Source: Rotaria sordida (lineage: Eukaryota; Rotifera; Eurotatoria; Philodinida; Philodinidae). From it: a stretch of DNA of 64,000 bases. Where the stretch lies: contig CAJNOL010000447.1 in assembly GCA_905250125.1 (NCBI GenBank), positions 62,001 through 126,000 on the forward strand. The letters are read 5' to 3'. The position numbers and the translations under genes were made by a program. The notes beneath the pieces are model-generated. The model ran no database searches. It was not told the origin of the DNA and saw nothing but the letters and a program-made list of their open reading frames with translations. Shown in pieces: positions 1 through 9,845 of this stretch; the first letter of the stretch is position 1, and each line of letters starts with the position of its first letter.

Positions 1-4
1 TTTT

Positions 5-1270
5 GTGTGCAGTTCATTCGAGAAAACTCGTGATCAGTTTTTATTCATACATGATATACAATTAAGACGTTGGGCGCTTCAAAAAGCACATGAACTGGAA
101 GAACATAGTTTTCTGGCTAGTGAAAAGTGGCTTCGTAATTTCAAGCATAGACATGGAATTTGTAGTCGTCATGTGACTAAAGTAAAATTCTAGCTTTATT
201 TTCAACCTTGCGCTCTTTGGTAGACAACTTTGTGCTCTGACGGTTCTCCTAGAAACTGCAACCTATCTGACGATCGTTGTCTTCTCTGTTTCAGCTCGTG
301 ACAATGAAAGAAGTTGAAAACGTGGATACAATCAATGAATCAGCTGAAAAATTTGTATCAGATGTCAAAAAACTACTTCCAAGTTACAACAAATTCAACG
401 TGTTTAATACTGATCAGTTAGGATTAGAGTTGGAGATGCATTCAAATCGTACATTCTCATTTGAAGGAGAAAAAATAACAGTAGCAACAGTTCGTTCAAA
501 GCACAATATTACACATAGTTATACAGTTCAACCAATCCTTTCAATGGAGGGTACACCAGTTGGACCTTTGTTCTTATGTCTAAAAGAAGCCGTAAGTAAC
601 TGTTGAAGGAGATGCTTTTCTAGCAAAAAGTCTTTTATGAATATTTTAGAACGGATATATGAGCGATAATATTAAACAGAATCTCTTTAAAACAGATAAC
701 GTTGTAATCACCTGTAGTAAATCCGGTAAATTGACAACAAGTCTGGTTCAGTATTGGAGCGATAATGTGTTATTACCTTTGGTTGGTAATAGAAAGTGTA
801 TTCTGTTAAGTGACTACTGGGGAGGTCAAAGGACTGATAAACTTTACGAAAAAATGAAACATCTTAAACGGGTTGAAATTCCAAAAAGTACCACGTCAAT
901 GATACGACCTCTTGATGTTGGATGGAATCGTCAGTATAAGTACTTTGTACGACAGATGTACGATCATGTTCGCCTGTACGATTTAGATGTTAATTTAGTG
1001 CAACGTAATAACATTATTAAAATGAACAGTTTAGCATATAACCAAATGACGTCACCCAAATTCAAACCAATGGGTCGTTACGCCTGGTATCAGTCTGGAT
1101 ATCTGGAAGATAATCCAGGTCCATTTCAAAATACAAAAGAACTGTGTTTCTCGTTCGGTGATCAACGTTGTAGTGAATTCCAGTGTAAAGTAATGCCCTT
1201 CGTGAAGTGTATGTTTTGTGCAGAAGTTTTATGCTTCTCTCATTTTTTTGATTGTTATCATAAGCATTGA
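5..1270 (+). CDS. CENP-B/Tigger-like DDE transposase, 5' end cut by window edge
   Basis: This is a transposase of the pogo/Tigger (Tc1-mariner superfamily) type, which cuts and pastes DNA using a DDE triad. The gene reads as three exons: about 5-181, 295-591 and 650-1270. They are joined by two phase-0 introns (182-294, 113 nt; 592-649, 58 nt) with gt...ag ends. Exon 1 carries the end of a CENP-B-type helix-turn-helix (EKWLRNFKHRHG). Exon 2 holds the first catalytic Asp (FNTDQLG). Exon 3 holds the second (LLSDYWGG) and third (RPLDVGW). The protein ends in a Cys/His cluster (CMFCAEVLCFSHFF) that looks like a zinc-binding tail. No internal stop is seen in the spliced frame, so this copy may be intact or domesticated, but its N-terminus lies outside the window. 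Splicing is supported by alignment to the intronless copy at 53245-54180. Confidence 0.75.
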
Positions 1271-2334
1271 TATTTGGGCTGTATGCTTTATGATTTAGGT
1301 CACATTTGGTCCTATGTAATCTTTTTCTACAGTGTAATGTGTCAGATTACTCCGTATATCATTTTTCTGTCCAATGGCAGTTTTTGTAGAAGAGAGCTTT
1401 TTTAATAAAAAAAGTACCTTCTAAAGTGAGTGGTTTCTATGTATCAGAAAGAAGACAACGTTCATTTAGAAGAATGAACGGCCAGTATCCTACACATTGA
1501 AAATTTCTTTTATTCAGATTCAGAAGAAGCTCTGCCAAAAAATACAGTAGTCGAGAAATCTCTCTTTTTACACCTTGAATGAAAATTTCCATAATTCAGG
1601 AATAGAATGCTTGATCGATCTGAAATTTTGAGCACAGTAAGTCTGTGTATTGAGCTCACTATATTGCAAATTTCAAGGATTTATGTCAATTTTTGACTGA
1701 GTTTCGAATTTTTCAAATTGTCGGGTTTTTCGCTGACGTGAGAAAAAACGAAAAATCACCATAACTTTTGGAGAAAGAGGACTCAGCGCAAATCCATTTA
1801 GGTTTTATACCACCTCGATATCCTCTACCGATTGGCACGTAAACGAAGGAAATCGGAGGGGGACACCTGGGACGGTCTCCTCGTAAGTAAGTGTGAGCAA
1901 ATGAAATATCGGCGTACACGTCTTCTGAACAGGTTGGCTTATTGCCATATATATTACTGTGTTTTCCTTGAAAATGTTTTTTTCTCTTTACCAATATTGA
2001 ATGAACAGCATGAAAACAGATATTTCAAAGAAATAATATGAATATATTCGATCTTCGAAAATTTGAATTCGATTTAAAACATATTAAATTAATTATATTG
2101 AAAATTATTAATTTTTCTCAATCAATTCGCAGAACTTATCTCTATTGTTCATAAGTTTCATGTATTTAAGAATGAAATAAATAAAAAGTCATTATTATAG
2201 AAAAATCATATATTCTACTAATCGTCTTAAATCAGATGGTTTCATCGGCACACAATGAAATTTGTGTTCGCTAGTCATGCTCTGTTTTTAAATGATATCA
2301 ACTACAATATATCGTGCAGAAAAAAATCGATATC
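1271..2334. other. non-coding gap after the transposase
   Basis: No convincing gene. A GC-richer patch around 1730-1900 ends in a 'cctcgtaagta' string that also occurs near 54640, just downstream of the second transposase copy. It may be shared 3' sequence of the same transposon family. Open frames across this patch on both strands match nothing I recognise. Confidence 0.4.
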
Positions 2335-3110
2335 TACCCTAGTGAATGTACTGCGCTAAAGGTACCCATGTACTGAGAAAGCTTCAGCAAGGTACTCGAT
2401 ATGGGTACTTCGAAAATTCTCAGTAATTATACTGATGTAGATACTGCATTGGGCACCCATAGCGGTACGTTTACTGAACAAGTACTTGTATAGGTACCCG
2501 TATCTGTAATTTTACTGAGGAAAGCTCTTCAGGGTACCCTAGATTTGTCGCGTTCTGTGTAGCAACTGTTCATTCACCGTTTTCTTTTGCACACACGGCT
2601 TTATATAAACAACTTGACAAAGCATAAGAAATTAATCTGTTTTCATACTAATTTTTTCTAGATTATTTCTTGACTATTTACTAGTCGAGAACATGCCGAT
2701 CTCGATCGTAAATGGAGAAAGGTCTACCTGGAATGATCTGATGGAGATCCGACCAAATCAAGTTCGGTCAGATCTCAAAATTTGACCTACTTTAGTTTTC
2801 AGAATTGGAAAAATTGAATTAAATAAAATCGAAAAAATGTCATAAGTTCCTTTGCGAGAAACAAAAACGAAAAAGTCAAAGGTTAGGTTCGATTATCAAC
2901 ATACTGTAATTTTGGCAACAGGGTATCTAAAAGTATTGTACAATAGTACGCAGTTGAGTACTTGATTAGTACCTTTAAGTACCCATTTGCTAGACGCTTT
3001 CCAGCAGGTTACCCGATAAGGTACTTGAATACCTAACAGATCCTCGGACATACTATATAGTAGCAGGGTATTTCTTCGGGTGCTCTTAACTCAGTACATT
3101 CACTAGGGTA
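2335..3110. mobile_element. 776-bp TIR element with GTAC-rich subterminal repeats
   Basis: The two ends are perfect 19-bp inverted repeats, taccctagtgaatgtactg at 2335-2353 and its complement at 3092-3110. If the outer TA is counted as the target duplication, the repeat proper starts CCCTAGTG. Both arms contain many degenerate ggtac/gtacc motifs in either orientation (for example near 2361, 2391, 2403, 2463, 2483, 2497, 2532 on the left and 2948-3030 on the right). These look like subterminal transposase-binding sites. The roughly 300-bp middle has no coding capacity. It is a non-autonomous DNA transposon (MITE-like) of unassigned superfamily. Confidence 0.75.
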
Positions 3111-5489
3111 TCTACTTCCTAAAAACTAAATTCTTTCATAGAGATATTTGTTTTTGTTTACAATAAATGATCATGTGCTCGTTACATTGAAATGATTACT
3201 GTTGCTATGCATACTTCTTTCCAATAGTGTGCCTAGTTTCAAAAGAATTCAAACAAAAGAATGAAAAAAAAGAATCAATCATATTGGTCAACATAAATCA
3301 AGAGTAACATGTTGCTATAATGCAAAAGTAAAGAATGAATCATTTTAAAAAAGTAGAACCCTCAAACACACACAACTTTCGACGAAATCGGAATCGATTA
3401 TCGGTTACATTGATTCGGTATAGTTGATTTTTATGAGTAAATTATCAGGAGCACTTCTTAAGGCTGGAAAGAACGTTTTAAAAGTCAGAAACAATGCAAG
3501 TATATATTGATTAAAAAGTATCTTGAAGGACATGAAATTGATATCCATAAGTGGCTTCCACCAATCCAATCGATTGATCATTTTTTATCTGTCAGTAGCC
3601 TCACGGATTGTTCTTGTTGCGTTCATCATGCATAACCTCGATTGAGGGTGTTGGTGTAAGTGTCACGGTGAAAACTTAGAAGAACCACAGTCACATTTGC
3701 ACTCACACATCTACATCCATACGGACACGCACACCCACCCATTACTGAAAATAATGACAAATCACTTTTTACAATACATCATTCTATCAGAGTGTTAATG
3801 GAAGCTTCTGATCACACTACAGTGCTTTTAAGTTATTCATGGTTTTGAATGACTTTCGCGATCTAAATAGTTTAAAGAATAAACGTCATCTAAATGACTT
3901 TAAATTTATTAAAGTCAGTTATCTACGCCTTGAGAAATTTCCTCAAATCAAATATAGGAGAGATTCACTGAATAAACATAGATGATATTCAACAAGTTAA
4001 AAAAGTTGTGGAAACCTCGAATTTAAATCCGAACGCTATGTGTACTTTAAAAAGCAAAAATAATTAACGATAGATCCGTTTTGATCAAACTGTCTAAAAA
4101 TTAGAAAGATGAGTCATCATATCATGTTTAGACATGAAAATTATCCTAGCAAGTTGTTTTTCTTAAAACTCTATATCTATTGGTTACTGGTCCACCAACA
4201 GGATTTTGAGGTAAATGGAGCTCAGATTTGAACTAAACGCTTTGAATTACCTGAAGAAAGTCGCTTTTTTAAAAACTTGGTTTCTATTGGTTGCTGCTCA
4301 ACTAATAGGATTTCGAAACAAGTGAAGCTGAGATTTAAGTTCTTGAGCCTAGAAACTCATTGTCCAAGTTTGATAAATAATAGATGACTTAGCCTTCTTG
4401 TTCCCCAATGTTTTACATATCAATGTGCAACCCGTCAAATTCTCTATCGAATGATATATAATACTTGAGGTTTCTTCTCGATTAAAAAGAGAAAATTTTG
4501 TTAACGAAAGTCAAGATAGATCAACGTTCCCATGGAACAGCACATGAAATAATCACAAGTTTTTGCTGTAACTCATGAAAGACTTAACCAGTCATTGTCA
4601 TCTTTAAATTCGATCGAGATTTCGATAAGATGATTCTATGCACAGAATTTCATCGCAATCGATTTTTATTTTCAAGATTTATCGTGTATACGATTGGTCG
4701 GCTGAACTTACTGGCTGATTGCTACAGTGTACTCACTCTTTGAGTACACAAAAAGGAAATTGATCAAATAATTAGAGAGAAAACTCACCAAGAATAAGTC
4801 TAGTTAGGGTTCAAAAAAATAATAAAGATAATATTGAACAAAGTGAATATAGGCAAGATTAACCAAAGTTACATAGATAATATTCACAAAAATAAGTATA
4901 AATACAATTCACCAAAAATAAATGTAAGCAAGACTCGTTAAGTAAGTATATATAATATTCGCTAAAAACAAGTTTAGGCAATATCCACCAAACTACGTAT
5001 TATAGATAGTATTCACGAACATGAATATAGAGAAAATTCGAGAAATTAATATCTAGAAAATACACCAAAATGACACTGTTAAATTGCAAACCTTCGCTGT
5101 ATTATTTGTTTGGTTAAGTTCCAATTATAAATTTATTTTTGATTTATGCAATGTTACATCTGTGAACAACGCGATCTCGTGAGAAACTAGTATCAGTTAA
5201 TAATACTTTATTTTAAAACATGAAAATAAGCTTGTCAAAGAAATTCTGAAAGTCTTACGGGAACGGGAAAGCGAAAAAAAACATTTTTTTCTACGGGAAA
5301 CGGGAATCAATAAAAGTTGTTCCCAAAGGACTCTACCGGGCTGGGCTGGCCACAAAAAATTCTTTCGACGAAAACCAACAATATCTATAAGTGTGAACTA
5401 AAATCACTCTCTAATGTGCCAACTACAAAAGCAACTACGTCCTTCGCTTCAAGTGTCAAAAAAAAAATGTACAGTTGTCTCACTGCTGT
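3111..5489. other. gene-free region with small repeats
   Basis: No gene seen. 3645-3742 is a GT/AC-rich inverted repeat (gggtgttggtgt ... cacgcacaccc). 4165-4225 and 4272-4335 are two diverged direct copies of a roughly 57-bp unit (tctattggtt...caggatttt...agctcagattt). 5255-5305 contains short acgggaa repeats. Confidence 0.4.
4785..5075. repeat. degenerate tandem repeat, unit about 35-50 bp
   Basis: The pattern 'aatattcaccaaaaataagtatag(g)caa' recurs about seven times with heavy divergence (for example near 4788, 4838, 4885, 4910, 4965, 5010 and 5050). No open frame follows the period. It looks like an old, decaying minisatellite. Confidence 0.5.
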
Positions 5490-5981
5490 TTATAACCTAA
5501 CGTATTGTTGTATGTGAGTGTTACTATTATCCACAACGTATAGATTCCAACTTGAATCGAATGCCATTAGGTAAGGAGCCCCGAGTTGTTTTGATCCACT
5601 TCCCGGTGTACCAGTTCCGGCAATCATTGTTCCCGATGCTTCACTATTACAATATGCCATAACACGTCCATTCCCTACATCCGAAACATACAATGTTTTT
5701 GTTGTTGCATCATAAACAACACCGCCCGGTCCGTAGAGTAGATCTGAGGATGATCCGCTTGAGCCTGCAGTACCTGAGAGAACAAGAAACAGTTAGACGA
5801 GAAACTGACTTTGAAAACAATAACTAGTATACGATATCGTACCAACAAGTATGGTACCGCTTGAAGCGAATGGTTTCCATTTTAAGACTACATTCGATTG
5901 TGCATTTATAATATATAAATAGTCGGATTTTGAATCATAATATAGACCGAAAGGTTGATTAAGTCCATAGTCCTCACCACT
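5490..5981 (-). pseudogene. NHL-repeat protein, C-terminal fragment
   Basis: NHL repeats form beta-propellers, and large families of such secreted or membrane proteins are known in bdelloid rotifers. Two exons are visible: 5981-5843 and 5773-5490. They are joined by a 69-nt intron (5842-5774, gtacga...ctctcag) in phase 1. The translation has two to three NHL-type blades with typical strings (GLNQPFGLYYD, LYGPGGVVYD, TLYVSDVGNGRVMAY, NLYVVDNSNTHIQQY) and ends at a clean stop. The first exon starts at a good acceptor (cttatttag), but no upstream coding exon is recognisable for more than 1 kb, where a foldback element begins. I call it a 5'-truncated gene. A distant 5' exon beyond the insertion cannot be excluded. 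Confidence 0.7.
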
Positions 5982-6248
5982 CTAAATAAGCGAAATGAAT
6001 TTCATCCCATTAATGATACATACTCATGGAGCGTGCAGTTTAAACCTGATTTTTCTAGCTTTCATTCTCTACTTGTCAATCAGAGACATTCGATCCAAAA
6101 TAATTTTTCATTTCCATATACATGGGCATTAGCTCTTTCAAAACAAATTATAAAAAGCCTTTCCTACAATGCTTTTGTCAAGAAACAAGCAGTCTGCGAT
6201 TCAGCTGTCTCTGTCTTACAAGAAAAGGTCCTTAATATATCACGTGGA

Positions 6249-7096
6249 TTTTTATGAAATGTATGTGAACCCGTCTAGTCAAGTGTACCTATCTCAGGTA
6301 TGAAACAATTAGCTGTTATGGCTGCCTAAGTAAAAATTTATAGCCGCAACATTTTCCAAGAAAACTAACATGTATACTTCGCTATACAGTTTTATCTTAA
6401 GGATGTCTTCTTTTTCAGTCATGATGGAAATAGGCGAGGTGTGTACCATTTTATAGAGTAGGTGCAGCTCTAAAAAATAGCTTAGCTTGTTTATTTTGCT
6501 GCAAATGAAAGAAAAGAAAAGAGTATGCAACTATTTGAGGTATACTCAGAAATATATGGCTATATTTTCTCGAAACAAGGGGAATGCCCCATAATGGATA
6601 ATTGCATTTTATAGTTTATTTTCTCATCAACTAATATGTTTAATTAAAAAGAAAATATTCCAAAAGATGCAGCATGAAAAGCTCTAAAATTTAAATAACA
6701 CTGCCTTTTTTATAGTTCCACTTTGTTTTGAAAATGGATAAAACAGTAAGCCATCACATTTGGAGAAAAGAAAGCTATACTCCTGGACATACCTCAAACA
6801 GTTGGATGCGTTTTTCTTTTCTTTCGTTTGCAGCAAAATAAACAAGCTAAGCTACTTCGTAGAGCTACACCTACACTATAAAATGGTATACAACTCGCCA
6901 TTTTCCATCATGACTGAAAAAGAACATTCTTTAGAAAGAACCCTTCAGATAAAAATGTATGGCGAAGTATACATGTCAGTTTTATTGGAAAATATTTCGG
7001 CCATAAATTTTTACCGAGATAGTCGTAACCGTTAATTGTTTCATATCTAAGATAGGCACACTTAACTAGACAAATCCACATAAATTTCATTAAAAT
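6249..7096. mobile_element. foldback element, about 300-bp inverted arms
   Basis: Left arm about 6249-6575 is the reverse complement of right arm about 6770-7096, with roughly 80 per cent identity by eye. A 190-bp AT-rich spacer separates them. Shared stretches include gtctagt(c/t)aagtgt(a/g)cctatct at the outside and agctacacctac-like strings inside. The mirrored small ORFs on opposite strands (6309-6530 and 6760-7035) are a by-product of the symmetry, not genes. No target duplication was identified. Confidence 0.75.
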
Positions 7097-7496
7097 TCGC
7101 GCCACACACTTAGAGATCTTCCCTTGTAAGATGTAGAGTGTGAATCAAAGTCTCTTAAATACTTATTGATAAGATAAAGAGTATTTTCGGTAATGGCTTG
7201 TGTGACCATTGTTTTTTTTGCAAATTTTGCTATTTAAAAATTCAAGACGTTGAATTCCTTGTTCATAAAATTGTTTTTGAGATTCAATTTCTGATGTTGA
7301 AAAAGAAGTGATCGTTGTGCTTATGATGCGATTGAACATATGCAATCGAATGTTCTACAGTTTTACTTAATGTTCGTATAAATAAATAGTTAGGCTTTTT
7401 CTTATCCCATTGATATTGAGAACAAGAACTATTAAAAAGAATTTCACTGTTTCGCACCTAACTGTAATGAACTCTGTTTCAGTCTAATTTTGCAAA

Positions 7497-7910
7497 CGAT
7501 AAGAAGAGTAACTACATTAGCAACAATTCTATTGATTTTTCTCGATGAAATTATGATGTTTCGTCCTTATACTAAGTATATCTTTAGATACAAATGAGTG
7601 AAAATGAGAAGATCCATGGAGAACGTGATGATCAACAATAACTCTGTCGAAAAATAAAGATCTTTTTCGTTCTGTTGAAATATTTCAATGCAAGAAGAAA
7701 AAATAAATCATCCGTATTACAACATTTCAATGGAACAAAAAAGATTTTTATTTTTCAACAGAATTATTTTTAATTATCATATTCTTTATGAATTTTCTTA
7801 TTTTCACTCATTTGTATCTGAAGATGTACTTAAATATAAGGACGAAACGTCACAAGTTCATCGAAAAATATCAATAATATGACTGATAGTTTAGTTACTC
7901 TTCTCATTTC
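7497..7910. mobile_element. foldback element, near-complete hairpin
   Basis: The sequence folds on itself around 7700. The arm aagaagagtaacta (7501) pairs with tagttactcttct (about 7892-7904). Cgatgaa...gtttcgtccttata and the reverse of ataaggacgaaacgt also pair, as do aactctgtcgaaaaataaagatc and the reverse of tttttatttttcaacagaatt. Virtually no spacer remains. It is a MITE-like palindrome with no coding capacity. Confidence 0.7.
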
Positions 7911-8884
7911 ATTAAAAAACTTTGTTCTCTTTTGTAGAACACGATCGAAAAAGACATGTTGCAGTATAAGATAGAAAAGCTGCGCCTTCTCCCACCCCCC
8001 CCCCCTCTCTCCTAATCTTGCCCTCATGGTCGTGACAGACGCAGGACCAGTAAGCATATTTCGATCATTATTTCTGTTTTTATTCTTCTTTTATCTGTCT
8101 CTTCGCTCCCATTGATGATTTTCGCGGCTGTTTTTTTGAAAATTCGTTCTGAAGTGCTCTGCTTGAAAACAGAATGTCAAATCGAGAAATCTTCTTACAA
8201 GATTCCATTTCAGTGACCAATCAAATAGTATTACTACTTAATTTCTGTTTCAATCATGCGGGATCATAAGCGTCGATATAGCTCTCGTTCACATTAAGTG
8301 ACTTCATCTTGTTTCCTATTTTTCTCTCGAAGAGATTATGCTGAAAGCTTTTTGTACGCATTTTCGACAAAACTTTAGTTCAAAAAGTGGAATTCCTTAG
8401 TAATGCTGTCATTGATAAGTCCTATCGAACGGGAGATAGATTTGCTCATATTTAGCATCAAAATTATAAGATCTTTAACATGCTGTGCACGACAATCGTG
8501 TTAAAAGCTAGTTAAATGAGACATTGTTAGTAGCTTGTAGAACTACTTTTCTCAGAATCCACAATCCGAAATAATTGTATTATTTAAAAAAATTAGCAGG
8601 ATAGATGACTTATAAACGACTTATTTTGCGAAAGAGTTTGAATATGGACATTGTTATAACGAATATGACAGGCTTAGTTTGAGTTGAGGAAGAATATAGA
8701 CTGATATCACAATTTCTGGACATGGCAGAATGGAATGGTGCAGGTTGGCGAGTCGATACATTAACAGAATGGTAAAGTTTATACTTTTCTTTTAACCAAC
8801 TAAGTGCATCATGAGTTGCAGATCAGTTCTTGTGAACATAGTTATGTTTACGATAGGTGTTTCGCATTTAGTCTCACATACATG

Positions 8885-9845
8885 TACACGGTTGGAAAAA
8901 ATATTATTCCAGGGGGGTAACGCTATAATTTCAAATAGAAGACATAATAAATTTTATATCAAATGAAAGCTCGTTAAAAATGGGGTTTATTGGTATTAAA
9001 TAGTGAGGGTTATGAAAACCTTTTAATGTCGAGCTTAATAAATTTTCAGAAATTTTATACTTTTTTTGGGATGGAAAATTAAAGTACTAGTCATTCAAGA
9101 ATGGAGTAAAATGTTTTTCTTGAATATTTTTACACGGTTCGATAGAGCTCGTCGAGCTCTATAAAACTGTATACATTAAAAAATTTTTAAGACACTTTTT
9201 TTGCGATAAAAAATTCAAAAAACTATTTGGAAAATCTTAGAAAACATGAAAAAAATTCATATTTTTCATGTGGAAGAACAACACTTACTTTTTCAATAAA
9301 AGTAGCTTTTTTCATTGTTTTTACTCCGTCAGGCGTTTCGAAACATACTCATTAGACGCAGCTTTTCACACTGCATCGAACGAGTATATTTCGAGACGTC
9401 TGAGGTAGTAAAAACAACGAAAAAAGTTACTTTTATTGAAAAATTGAGCGTGTTTCTTCAATTTGAAAAAAAAAAGAGCTTTTAAATATTTTTGAGGTTT
9501 CCCGAGTAGTTTTTTGAACTTTTTATCTCAAAAAGATGCCTCAAAAAATTTTTAACATGCACAGTTTTGTAGAGCTCAACGAGGTCTATCAAACCATGTA
9601 AAAATATTCAAGAAAAAAAATTGACTTCATCTTTGAATCAGTGGCACCTTGATTTTCCACCCCAAAAAAATATAAAATTTCTGAAAACTTCTTAAGTTTG
9701 GCATTAGAAAGTTTTTACAAGCCTCACTATTTAGTATCAATAAACTCCATTTTTGACGAGCTTTCATTTGATATAAAATTCATTAGGTCTTCTATTTGAA
9801 ATTATAGCGTTACCCCCCTGGAATAATATTTTTTCCAACCGTGTA
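8885..9845. mobile_element. 961-bp palindromic MITE flanked by TA
   Basis: The element starts TAcacggttggaaaaa and ends ttttccaaccgtgTA. The outer roughly 55 bp of the two arms are almost identical (including the run ccaggggggtaacgctataatt), and the symmetry continues inward to a centre near 9370-9400. The TA at both edges fits a Tc1/mariner-type TA target duplication. No coding capacity is seen. A roughly 960-bp near-perfect hairpin is long for a MITE. Confidence 0.85.

Noticed and set aside
1713..2041. Overlapping ORFs on both strands downstream of the transposase
   Set aside because: Neither has a known motif; part of the sequence recurs near 54640, so it is probably transposon non-coding DNA.
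5955..6257. 100-aa plus-strand ORF
   Set aside because: Antisense to the NHL exon start and otherwise without features.
6309..7035. Mirror-image ORFs with similar proteins on opposite strands
   Set aside because: Explained by the two arms of the foldback element; no start context or family.
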